64,000 nucleotides of DNA from Streptomyces sp. DH5 (GTDB lineage Bacteria; Actinomycetota; Actinomycetes; Streptomycetales; Streptomycetaceae). Positions 57,086-64,000 of this stretch are shown here, in pieces. The notes beneath the pieces are model-generated. The model did not search any database. It saw nothing but the letters and a program-made list of their open reading frames with translations, and was not told the origin of the DNA. The stretch spans positions 1-64,000 of the forward strand of contig NZ_JAHWGP010000012.1 of the NCBI RefSeq assembly GCF_020873915.1, given 5' to 3'. A program made the position numbers and the translations under genes. Each line of letters opens with the position of its first letter. The stretch's first letter is position 1.

Positions 57086-58516
57086 ATGGCCCACATGCTT
57101 GAAGCCCCCGACACCGCCCGCCCGCCCGCACGCACCGCGTCCCCCATGTGGCTGGTGGTGGCGCTGGCGTGCGCCGGACAGTTCCTCGTCGTCCTCGACA
57201 TCTCGGTGGTGAACGTCGCGCTGCCGTCGATGCGCAGCGCCCTGGCGCTCGACGAGCAGGGCCTGCAGTGGGTGGTCACCGCGTACACCATCGCCTTCGC
57301 CGGGTTCATGCTGCTCGGCGGCCGCGCCGGTGACCTCTACGGGCGCAAGCGCATGTTCCTCGTCGGCCTCGGCCTGTTCACGCTGGCCTCGCTCGCGGGC
57401 GGCCTCGCCCAGGAGGGCCGGCAGTTGCTGGTGGCGCGGGCGGTGCAGGGTCTGGGGGCCGCCGCGCTGGCGCCCTCCACGCTGACCCTCGTCACCTCGG
57501 CGGTGCCCGCCGGTGCGGCCCGTGCCCGCGCCATCGCGACCTGGACGGCCGTCGGGGCGGGCGGCGGCGCGGCCGGCGGATTCGTCGGCGGGCTGCTGGT
57601 GGACACGCTGTCGTGGCGGTGGGTCCTGCTGATCAACGTGCCGATCGGCGCGGTGCTGCTGGCCGGGGGAGCCCGCTGGCTGACGGGGAGCCGGGCCGGG
57701 AAGGGGCGCCGGCTCGACCTGCCCGGCGCGCTGCTGGTGACGGCCGGTCTCGCGACGCTGGCGTACGGCATCTCCCAGACCGAGGCCGAGGGCTGGGCGG
57801 CGGGCGCCACCCTGGTGCCGCTGTGCGCGGGACTCGCCCTGATCGCGGTCTTCCTCCTCGTCGAGGCGCGGGCCAAGGCCCCGCTCATGCCGCTCGGGCT
57901 GCTGCGGCTGCGTTCGGTGGCGTCGGCGAACACGGCGATGTTCCTGAACGGCTCGGCGCTGTTCTGCATGTGGTTCTTCATGACCATGTACGCGCAGAAC
58001 GTCCTCGGCTACACCCCGCTGGAAGCCGGCCTCGCCCTGGTGCCCAGCTCGCTCGCCGTCGTCCTCGGCTCCCAACTCGCCCCCCGCCTGATGCGTGCGG
58101 CGGGACCGCGCACGGCGGCGGTGCTCGGCACGCTGATCGCGCTCGTCGGGAGCGCCTGGCAGTCGACGATGACCGTGGACGGGACGTACCTGACCGCGAT
58201 CATGCTCCCCGGCGTCCTGATGATGTTCGGCGGGGGCCTCGCCGGAACCCCGCTCGCCGCCCTGGCCATGTCGGGCGCCACACCGGGGGAGGCCGGTCTG
58301 GTCTCCGGGCTGATCAACACCTCCCGCACGATGGGCGGTTCCCTCGGCCTCGCGGTCATGTCGACCGTCGCGGCCGCCCGCACGGCGGGAGCCCGGACCC
58401 CGGAGGCCCTGGCGGAGGGCTACGCACTGGTCTTCGGCGTGGGAACGGCGGTACTGGCGGCGGGCGCCCTCCTGATGTGGGTCTGGCTGCCGCGCCGCGG
58501 GCCGGGACCGCACTAG
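57086..58516 (+). CDS. DHA2-type MFS exporter
   Basis: This 476-residue membrane protein has 12-14 helices and the DHA2 pattern: FLVVLDISVVNVALPSMRSAL (helix 1 with DxxVVNVALP), GGRAGDLYGRKRMFLVGL, and ATWTAVGAGGGAAGGFVGGLL (motif C). It probably exports antibiotics or similar compounds by proton antiport. The ATG at 57086 is used, with ATG 57095 as an alternative. The gene is transcribed alone, and a hairpin follows. It is a distant paralogue of the two other exporters in this window. Confidence 0.92.
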   Translation: MAHMLEAPDTARPPARTASPMWLVVALACAGQFLVVLDISVVNVALPSMRSALALDEQGLQWVVTAYTIAFAGFMLLGGRAGDLYGRKRMFLVGLGLFTLASLAGGLAQEGRQLLVARAVQGLGAAALAPSTLTLVTSAVPAGAARARAIATWTAVGAGGGAAGGFVGGLLVDTLSWRWVLLINVPIGAVLLAGGARWLTGSRAGKGRRLDLPGALLVTAGLATLAYGISQTEAEGWAAGATLVPLCAGLALIAVFLLVEARAKAPLMPLGLLRLRSVASANTAMFLNGSALFCMWFFMTMYAQNVLGYTPLEAGLALVPSSLAVVLGSQLAPRLMRAAGPRTAAVLGTLIALVGSAWQSTMTVDGTYLTAIMLPGVLMMFGGGLAGTPLAALAMSGATPGEAGLVSGLINTSRTMGGSLGLAVMSTVAAARTAGARTPEALAEGYALVFGVGTAVLAAGALLMWVWLPRRGPGPH

Positions 58517-58534
58517 GCATGCCTTCCGGTGCAC

Positions 58535-58560
58535 CGGGGAGCGGGGGCCGCCGCTCCCCG
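58535..58560. terminator. Hairpin between convergent genes
   Basis: CGGGGAGCG (58535-58543) pairs perfectly with CGCTCCCCG (58552-58560). It separates the MFS gene from the convergent response regulator. Confidence 0.6.
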
Positions 58561-58579
58561 GGTCGCGCGGCCGGGGCGG

Positions 58580-59272
58580 TCACAGCCAGCCCCGGTGGCG
58601 GGCCTGCCGCAGGGCTTCCGCGCGGTTGCGGGTGCCGGTCTTGCCGATGGCGGCGGAGAGGTAGTTGCGGACCGTGGACCCGGAGAGGTGGAGACGCGCC
58701 GCGACGTCGGCGACGGTGGCACCGTCCGCCGACGCCCGCAGGACGTCGCACTCGCGCGCCGAGAGCGGGCTGGGCCCGGCACCGAGTGCCGCCGCGGCCA
58801 GTGCGGGATCGACCACCGTCTCCCCGGCGATCACCCGGCGGATCGCCGAGGCCAGTTCCTCCACGGGCCCGTCCTTGACGAGGAACCCGGCCGCCCCCGC
58901 GTCCATGGCCCGCCGCAGATAGCCGGGCCTGCCGAACGTGGTGAGGATGAGCACCTTGCAGTGCGGCGCCCGCTCACGCAGTTCCGCGGCGGCGTCCAGA
59001 CCGCTCAGGCCGGGCAGTTCGATGTCGAGGAGCGCGACGTCGGGGCGGTGGGCGAGCGCGGTGTCCACGATCACGTCACCGGCCGCCACCTGGGCCACGA
59101 CCTCGATGTCGGGCTCCATCCCCAGGAGCAGGGCGAGCGCTCCCCGCATCATCCCCTGGTCCTCCGCGAGCAGGACGCGGACGGACCCGGCGGGCCGGTG
59201 GTCGTGCGGCGTCTCGGTCACGGGGGAAGCGTAGGACGCGGGACGCGGAACGCGCCCGGACGGTGCGGTCAT
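58580..59272 (-). CDS. NarL/LuxR-family response regulator
   Basis: This 230-residue protein has a receiver domain (SVRVLLAEDQGMMRGAL, phosphoacceptor in PDVALLDIELPG, KDGPVEELASAI) and a C-terminal LuxR helix-turn-helix (LSARECDVLRASADGATVADVAARLHLSGSTVRNYL). It is the partner of the kinase upstream: its ATG overlaps the kinase stop (59269-59272). The pairing resembles DesR, which controls membrane lipid fluidity, but the target is unknown here. The downstream gene is a convergent MFS exporter. Confidence 0.93.
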   Translation of the reverse strand: MTAPSGRVPRPASYASPVTETPHDHRPAGSVRVLLAEDQGMMRGALALLLGMEPDIEVVAQVAAGDVIVDTALAHRPDVALLDIELPGLSGLDAAAELRERAPHCKVLILTTFGRPGYLRRAMDAGAAGFLVKDGPVEELASAIRRVIAGETVVDPALAAAALGAGPSPLSARECDVLRASADGATVADVAARLHLSGSTVRNYLSAAIGKTGTRNRAEALRQARHRGWL

Positions 59273-60522
59273 CGCGGCTCGGGCCCCCGCCCCGCTGCCG
59301 CGGGTTCCGGGGGCGGCCCGGGCGTACCGGCGGCCCCGGCGACGTCCGCGGCGGCGCCCGTCGGCAGCTCCGCCGAGAGCGTGAAGCCCGCCCGCGCACC
59401 CCCGTCCCCGATCCCGCCGTCCCCGATCCCGCCGTCCCCGCCGTCCCCGCCGTCCGTGCGCAGGGTGCCGCCCGCCGCCGCGAGCCGCTCGGCCAGACCG
59501 CGCAGCCCCGTGCCGCCCGTGTCGGTGTCCCGGGCGCCGTCACCGTCGTCCGTGACGGTCAGACGGGCCCGTTCCGGTGTCACGGTCACCGTGATCGCGC
59601 AGCGGTGCGCGGCGCTGTGCCGTACGACGTTGGTGACCGCCTCGCGCACCACCCAGCCCAGCAGTACCTGCGTACGCGGGGCCGGCGGCGGGCCCGAGCG
59701 GCGTACCACCGGGGTGACGCCCGCCGCCGTGAGGGCGGAGCACGCCCGGTCGAGCTCCGTGTCCAGGCTGCCGTCCCGGTAGCCCGTCACGGCCTCACGG
59801 ATCTCGGTGAGCGCCTGTCTGCCGACCGACTCGATGTCGGTCACCTGGGCGAGTGCCGCGTCCAGGTCGCGCGGTGCCAGCCGACGGGCCGCCTCCGACT
59901 TCACCACCACGACCGACAGGGTGTGCCCGAGCAGGTCGTGCAGGTCGCGGGAGAAGCGCAGCCGTTCCTCCGCCACGGCCCGGCGGGCCAGTTCCTCACG
60001 TGCCGCCCGCAGTTCCCGCACCGTCTCCGCCAGCCGCAGGATCGTCGCGGTCACCGTCGCCGAGATCGCCGTCGCGTACAGGACGGGAAGGCCGTCCCAG
60101 CCGTCGTGGGCGAAGGAGACCGCCCCCGCGACCACGGTCACGGCGGCCCCCGCCACCAGGAGTTGCCGGCCGCGCAGCACCACGCCGGTCGCGAGCCCCA
60201 GCAGCGGGAAGAACAGCAGCCAGCCGCCGCCGTAACCGACGGCGAGCGCACAGGTCACCGCGGCCAGCAGGCCGAGCGCCACCCGGGTGGCGAGCACGTC
60301 GCGCCGCCCGCACGGGCGGACGCTGAACGCCAGGAACACGTAGAGCGAGTTGAAGACCAGCAGACCGGCGCCGCCGATCCACGGGTTCGGGGTGGTCCCC
60401 TGGAAGAGGTGGGAGAAGGCCCCCATTCCGAGCAGCAGCCACGGCAGCGACCCGGATCCGCCGGCCGGCGCGGCCCACCTTTTCTCCGTGACGTGCTCCC
60501 ACGTCCCACACGACGTCGACAT
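59269..60522 (-). CDS. DesK-like sensor histidine kinase
   Basis: This 417-residue membrane kinase has five hydrophobic helices (about residues 25-165). A dimerization helix with the phospho-His follows in RFSRDLHDLLGHTLSVVVVK, then a HATPase_c domain with REAVTNVVRHSAA (N box), LTVTDDGDGARDT (G1) and GGTGLRGLAERLA (G2). The C terminus has a Gly/Asp-rich repeat GDGGIGDGG and a disordered tail. The architecture matches DesK-type sensors of membrane state. The ATG at 60522 follows GGGGGC. It is coupled to its regulator by a 4-bp overlap. Confidence 0.92.
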   Translation of the reverse strand: MSTSCGTWEHVTEKRWAAPAGGSGSLPWLLLGMGAFSHLFQGTTPNPWIGGAGLLVFNSLYVFLAFSVRPCGRRDVLATRVALGLLAAVTCALAVGYGGGWLLFFPLLGLATGVVLRGRQLLVAGAAVTVVAGAVSFAHDGWDGLPVLYATAISATVTATILRLAETVRELRAAREELARRAVAEERLRFSRDLHDLLGHTLSVVVVKSEAARRLAPRDLDAALAQVTDIESVGRQALTEIREAVTGYRDGSLDTELDRACSALTAAGVTPVVRRSGPPPAPRTQVLLGWVVREAVTNVVRHSAAHRCAITVTVTPERARLTVTDDGDGARDTDTGGTGLRGLAERLAAAGGTLRTDGGDGGDGGIGDGGIGDGGARAGFTLSAELPTGAAADVAGAAGTPGPPPEPAAAGRGPEPR

Positions 60523-60752
60523 GCGTTCAGCCCCCAGTCCGCGCCGTCCAAGCAGCGCCGTTCCCGTTGTCGCCGTACCCGCGGTCGCTCGTGCCGTCCC
60601 GCGTGCGTCCCACCCACGACGGTAGGGTCCCTCCGGCCGCCCCGGCAGAGCCGCCCGTACGGCCTTCGGCAGGACGAATGTCCCGCCCGCCGCCATACAG
60701 GGGACGCCCACCCAGGGGCGGGTCGGACAGAGGACGGGCGGACAGGAGCCCC

Positions 60753-61640
60753 GTGCCCGTCGACGCAGCCCGGGCGCCCGCCGCCCCGCCCCGCCCCGCA
60801 CCACCCGGATCTCCTGGACCGCGCGGGACGTGCTGCTCCACCACCCGGGCATCGGCGCGGGCCGCCCCGCCACCGACCCCGGCGAGCTGCGCCACACCCT
60901 GGAGTCCCGGCTGCACGTGCCGTCCGGCTTCGCCACCGTCGCCGGCGGCGGACCATCCGGCGTGATCCGTGCCCTGCCCGTGCCCGGTGTCGACGTCGAC
61001 CCGCCCGCGTCCCGCACGGCGGCCAGTCGCTCACCGTGCGCCGCCCCCTGCCGGCCGAGGGCACCGCCACCACCACCGACCGGATCACCACCGTGTACGA
61101 CAAGGGCAGCGCGGCACTCCTCGTCCTGCGCACCGAGGCCGCCGACGGCGACGGCCCGCCGGGGACCTGCGAGCCACGGTTCCACGTCCACGTCCGCGGC
61201 GAAGGCGGCCGGGACGGCGAGCGCGGCCCCTCCGCGCGGAACCCGGCGCCCCCCGGCCCGCCGGACCGGCCCCTCGACCTGCCCGTGCTTGAGGACCAGG
61301 CCCTGCCCCACCGCCTGACCGGCTACCGCGACCCCCCCCCCCCCCCGCACACCGCCCCCCGCGTTCGCGGCGCTCGCCGGGTTCGAACGGCCCGTCCCGC
61401 ACGGCCCGTGCACCTACGGCAGGACCCCCAAGGCGGTGGTCGGCACCCTGCTCGACGGCGACGTCACCCGCGTCCACTCCTGCACCGCCCGGCTCGCCGG
61501 GGTCGCATCCCCGGGAGAGACGCCGCGGACCCGGCTGTGGCGCGGCGACGGCGAGGTGACGGTGACCGTGAGCGCGGCCGGGCGCGGGGACGCGCCGGTG
61601 CTCACGGACACCACCGTCACCCACGCGGGAACGGCGAACG
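60753..61640 (+). pseudogene. Decayed MaoC-family (2-enoyl-CoA hydratase-like) gene
   Basis: Fragments of a MaoC/hydratase-2 protein appear in three different frames in the right order. VPVDAARAPAA starts at 60753 (GTG after AGGAG). DVLLHHPGIGAG and HTLESRLHVPSGFATVAGGG come next, one frame away. GGQSLTVRRPLPAEGTATTT and VLEDQALPHRLTGYRD follow in another. FAALAGFERPVPHGPCTYG and TLLDGDVTRV end it in the second frame. At least three frameshifts plus deletions are needed. The last shift falls at a run of 15 C (61332-61346). The gene is therefore inactive unless the run is a sequencing error, which would not explain the others. Confidence 0.85.
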
Positions 61641-61672
61641 GCCCCGCCCGTCGGTGTGCGACGGGCGGGGCC
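61640..61672. terminator. 14-bp perfect stem
   Basis: GGCCCCGCCCGTCG (61640-61653) pairs perfectly with CGACGGGCGGGGCC (61659-61672) around GTGTG. It lies at the 3' end of the decayed hydratase gene and just before the stop of the convergent small gene at 61701. Confidence 0.75.
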
Positions 61673-61700
61673 GTGTCGGAACCCGCTGACCGACGTGCCG

Positions 61701-61868
61701 TCAGGCAGCCGACCCCACGTGCTCCTTCTCCGGTGCCGGCCTGCGGTGACGGCCACGCGGGGACGCCTCCGCCTCCTGTGTGGAGACCGGCCCCCGGTGC
61801 CTGCCGTGCCCGGCGGTGCTCTGCCCGCCCTCGGCGGTCTGTGCCTGGTTCGTGCGGATATCGCTCAT
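61701..61868 (-). CDS. Small basic protein with two GRHR motifs
   Basis: This 55-residue reading frame begins MSDIRTNQAQTAEGG and contains GHGRHRGP (about residues 20-27) and RGRHRRPAP (about 38-46), a repeated G-R-H-R-x-P motif separated by an acidic Ser/Glu/Ala stretch. It ends EHVGSAA and a TGA. The ATG at 61868 is followed by standard GC-rich third positions; TAGACT upstream at about 61916-61921 may be part of its promoter. The start lies 97 bp from the stop of the beta-propeller gene on the same strand. Function unknown; a secreted peptide, nucleic-acid binder or precursor peptide are options. Confidence 0.6.
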   Translation of the reverse strand: MSDIRTNQAQTAEGGQSTAGHGRHRGPVSTQEAEASPRGRHRRPAPEKEHVGSAA

Positions 61869-61965
61869 CGGAAGGAATTCACCCCGTAAACATGATCTTT
61901 CCTACAGCCGGGCGAGTCTAACCGCCCCACCGCACCCCGGATCCAGGCGGCCACGCCGACCGCCG

Positions 61966-63207
61966 CTACTTCGTTACAAGCCGTGCCAGAGGCGCCTGTT
62001 GAAGCGGAACGGGGCGGGGTACGACGAGGGTCGCGGAGACGCCGTACGCCACCGGGGCCGCTCCGGAGGGCAGTCCGCCAGCGAAGGCGCCTGACTGTCC
62101 CTGCCGCGGCGGCAGTTCACCCACAGCCGCGGCGTCCGGGACGCCGGCCGCCGGCCGGACCCCCAGTCCCTCCGGCTGCCGCTCCTGCCCCGGCACCCGC
62201 AGCACCGCCACACCGCACGGCACCGACCGGGTGGCGTACGGCAGCCGCAGCGCACCGTCCGCCGTCCACAGCCCGGCCCCCGTCAACCATCCCGCCGGGG
62301 CGGGGAAATGGCGCACCTTGCGCTCCGCGGGCCGCCACACCGCGACCCAGCTGCCGGCCGCGCCGTCCACGCGCAGCGCCACCGCGCAGCCCTCCGGGGT
62401 CAGCATCTGCCCCGGCTGGATCGCGAACGGCGTCACCGTGCAGTCCGGCAACCGCAGGCACTCCGGGAAACGCACCGGCAGCGTGCTGCCCAGCACCCCC
62501 CAGCCGAGCCGGTCCCGCCCCGGGGACGGCGCGTCCGAACGGACCAGCAGCAGCCCGCTGTCCGGGTCGGCGAGCAGCACCCGGTCGTCGCTGCCGTCGG
62601 TGATCTGCAGCAGCGGGGACACCTCACCGCCACCCCCCAGGTCCACCACGACCGACTTGGTGCACCCGCCGGCCTCCCGGTCCAGGGCCAGCATCCGCCC
62701 CGCCCGGTCCAGCCACACCCCGCCCGAGCAGCGGCCGGGGACCTCCGCGACCCGCTCGGGTCCGCGTGTGCCGCCCGCCACCAGCCATACCGCCGTCGAG
62801 CGCGGCCCCGCGGCGATCACGTACGCCCGTTCCCCGCCCGGCGCCGGCGGCAGCAGCCGCAGCCCGGTCCCCTCCTGCGGGCAGGCGACCGTGCCCAGTG
62901 GCAGCTCCCCGGTACCGGCGCCGGCCGGGTACAGCAGGGAGAAGGCGTGCCGTCCGTCCGCCCGCCGGTGGATGAGGACCCGCCCGTCGCCGAGCGGCTG
63001 CACCTCGGTGCCGGGCTCCTCCGGCTGGTTTCCCGGCAGGGGCACGGCGTAGGGCTCGGGGCCGTCCAGGGTCCAGCGCTCCGGGAACAAGGAGTCACCG
63101 GCGAGTGCGAGGCGCGCGGCGTACCCCCCGTCCGCGGTGATGGTGCAGCCCGCCCGCCCGGCTCCCTCCTCATGTCCCGCCGCAGGTTCGATGGCACAGA
63201 CCGTCAT
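61966..63207 (-). CDS. Beta-propeller-like protein of unknown function
   Basis: This 413-residue protein has no signal or membrane helix that I can see. It consists of repeated beta-strand blocks with D/G-rich turns (WTLDGPEPYAVPLPG, AFSLLYPAGAGTGELPLG, VLLADPDSGLLLVRSD, WVAVWRPAERKVRHFP), about seven in number, consistent with a WD40/NHL-like propeller. Cys residues in CRLPDCTV and elsewhere are few. The ATG at 63207 is preceded by the ideal SD GGAGGTGA at 63215-63222. The SD lies within an inverted repeat, so translation may be controlled. I do not know the family's role. Confidence 0.75.
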   Translation of the reverse strand: MTVCAIEPAAGHEEGAGRAGCTITADGGYAARLALAGDSLFPERWTLDGPEPYAVPLPGNQPEEPGTEVQPLGDGRVLIHRRADGRHAFSLLYPAGAGTGELPLGTVACPQEGTGLRLLPPAPGGERAYVIAAGPRSTAVWLVAGGTRGPERVAEVPGRCSGGVWLDRAGRMLALDREAGGCTKSVVVDLGGGGEVSPLLQITDGSDDRVLLADPDSGLLLVRSDAPSPGRDRLGWGVLGSTLPVRFPECLRLPDCTVTPFAIQPGQMLTPEGCAVALRVDGAAGSWVAVWRPAERKVRHFPAPAGWLTGAGLWTADGALRLPYATRSVPCGVAVLRVPGQERQPEGLGVRPAAGVPDAAAVGELPPRQGQSGAFAGGLPSGAAPVAYGVSATLVVPRPVPLQQAPLARLVTK

Positions 63208-63208
63208 C

Positions 63209-63232
63209 GTTCGGTCACCTCCGGTGACGAAC
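63209..63232 (-). promoter_or_regulatory. SD-sequestering hairpin before the propeller gene
   Basis: On the minus strand GTTCGTCACC (63232-63223) can pair with GGTGACCGAAC (63219-63209, one extra G), a stem whose 3' arm includes most of the ribosome site GGAGGTGA (63222-63215). The start ATG follows seven bases after the SD. A protein or ligand that opens the stem would switch translation on. Confidence 0.5.
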
Positions 63233-63402
63233 GTAGTTTTCGTCCGCACGCGCGGTGGCGGCTGACGGCCCGCTTCACACATACGGGTGCTCCAGGAACG
63301 ATTCGCCTGAGGCCGGAGAGGAGTTGTGCTCCGCGAGGGGCGCCCGCCTCCGCGACGGCGGCGCCGGTTCTGGCGAGGAGGGCAGGCAGGTAGCCTTGCA
63401 GC

Positions 63403-64000
63403 GTGCCCCGTCTGTCAGAAGTCATCGCCGCGCTGGAGAACCTGTGGCCCGCCGAGCGGGCCGAGTCCTGGGACGCGGTCGGCACCGTCGTGGGCGAGCC
63501 GGGCCAGGAGGTCACGCGGGTCCTGTTCGCCGTCGACCCGGTCCAGGAGATCGTCGACGAGGCGGTGGCGCTCGGCGCCGACCTGCTCGTCACCCACCAC
63601 CCGCTCTACCTGCGCGGCACGACCACGGTCGCGGCCTCCACCTTCAAGGGCCGCGTGGTGCACACCCTCATCAAGAACGACATCGCGCTGCACGTCGCCC
63701 ACACCAACGCCGACACCGCCGACCCGGGTGTCTCGGACGCCCTCGCCGGAGCCCTGGATCTCAGGGTCGTACGGCCCCTGGTGCCGGACCCGTCCGATCC
63801 CGGTGGCCGCCGGGGCCTGGGTCGGGTGTGCGAGCTCGACCACCCGCTGACCGTGCGCGAGCTCGCCGCCCGCGCCGCAGAACGGCTCCCCGCCACCGCT
63901 CAGGGCATCCGCGTCGCCGGCGACCCCGACGCGCCGGTGCGCACGGTCGCCGTCAGCGGCGGCTCCGGTGACAGCCTCTTCGACCACGTCCGGGCCGCCG
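63403..64000 (+). CDS. Nif3-like dinuclear metal-centre protein (5' part)
   Basis: This frame opens with GTG at 63403 and runs to the window end, so at least 199 residues are seen of a family of about 280. The signature of the Nif3/YbgI family appears in DAVGTVVGEPGQEVTRVLFAVD, LLVTHHPLYLRG (two His of the metal site) and VAHTNADTAD (a further His and Asp), followed by DDLV-like SGGSGDSLFDHV. These proteins bind two metals; the enzymatic role is unclear (GTP cyclohydrolase-like activity has been reported for some). The start choice follows the family length. It is divergent from the propeller gene. Confidence 0.9.
   Translation, partial: MPRLSEVIAALENLWPAERAESWDAVGTVVGEPGQEVTRVLFAVDPVQEIVDEAVALGADLLVTHHPLYLRGTTTVAASTFKGRVVHTLIKNDIALHVAHTNADTADPGVSDALAGALDLRVVRPLVPDPSDPGGRRGLGRVCELDHPLTVRELAARAAERLPATAQGIRVAGDPDAPVRTVAVSGGSGDSLFDHVRAA

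Overview
The window is high-GC actinobacterial DNA, almost certainly a Streptomyces chromosome. Third codon positions are nearly all G or C, GTG and TTG starts are common, GGAGG-type ribosome sites precede most genes, and many families are streptomycete ones (TerD arrays, DesK/DesR-type systems, DUF4097 lipoprotein, SCO2322-type protein). From memory the order resembles the S. coelicolor region around SCO2368 down to about SCO2301, but I could not align it. There is no phage, integrase, transposase or CRISPR array, so this looks like core-type chromosome with local insertions, repeats and one decayed gene.

Layout. 0.1-9.9 kb: a peroxiredoxin, then a Ter stress module (two TerD proteins, a TerC-like DUF475 membrane protein, two further TerD-superfamily proteins) and a three-gene operon (HpcH/citrate-lyase-like protein, a fused double phosphoribosyltransferase with TRSP and PELOTA domains, a HAD phosphatase) of the kind predicted to make or process a nucleoside-like metabolite. 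The linker of the fused protein is built from three copies of a Streptomyces dispersed repeat. 10-18.7 kb: DedA proteins, an FmdB zinc ribbon, a coiled-coil membrane protein, a DUF4097 lipoprotein, tRNA-Val(UAC), small conserved proteins, DoxX, a PhoD-type phosphatase and a secreted HNH nuclease. 18.8-32.8 kb: a yybP-ykoY-type manganese riboswitch in front of a TMEM165/UPF0016 transporter, a HAD phosphatase, a peptidoglycan-binding membrane protein, an MFS exporter fused to a winged helix, a GNAT, two related coiled proteins, DUF1992, an FHA protein, an O-methyltransferase, a GT87-PAP2 fusion, a DUF4246 protein and a secreted SLT protein.

33.0-38.9 kb (minus strand): a five-gene chain behind a cobalamin riboswitch. 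It encodes a secreted, membrane-anchored (alpha/alpha)-barrel protein, an anchored SCO2322-type protein, and the ECF T, A (double ATPase) and S components. Each start overlaps the preceding stop. This looks like a complete B12 capture and import system. 39.0-45.3 kb: a GH10-CBM2 xylanase preceded by two identical 11-bp palindromes, a KstR-like TetR regulator, and a coupled GT4/methyltransferase/prenyltransferase-like operon whose putative -35 box overlaps a perfect KstR-type operator.

45.4-51.4 kb: a nitrogen-oxide module. A hemerythrin-DUF2249 protein diverges from an operon of a COG2345-type regulator with a 13-residue tandem-repeat tail, a polytopic membrane protein, and a very large membrane-cupredoxin-copper nitrite reductase fusion with all copper ligands present. 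51.5-64 kb: a DUF5336 protein, an amidase, a methyltransferase, a noncoding tandem-repeat block, two MFS exporters, a WGxxGxxG-type small protein, a DesK/DesR-like two-component pair, a MaoC hydratase pseudogene with a 15-C tract, a 55-residue basic protein, a beta-propeller-like protein and the start of a Nif3-like gene that runs off the end.
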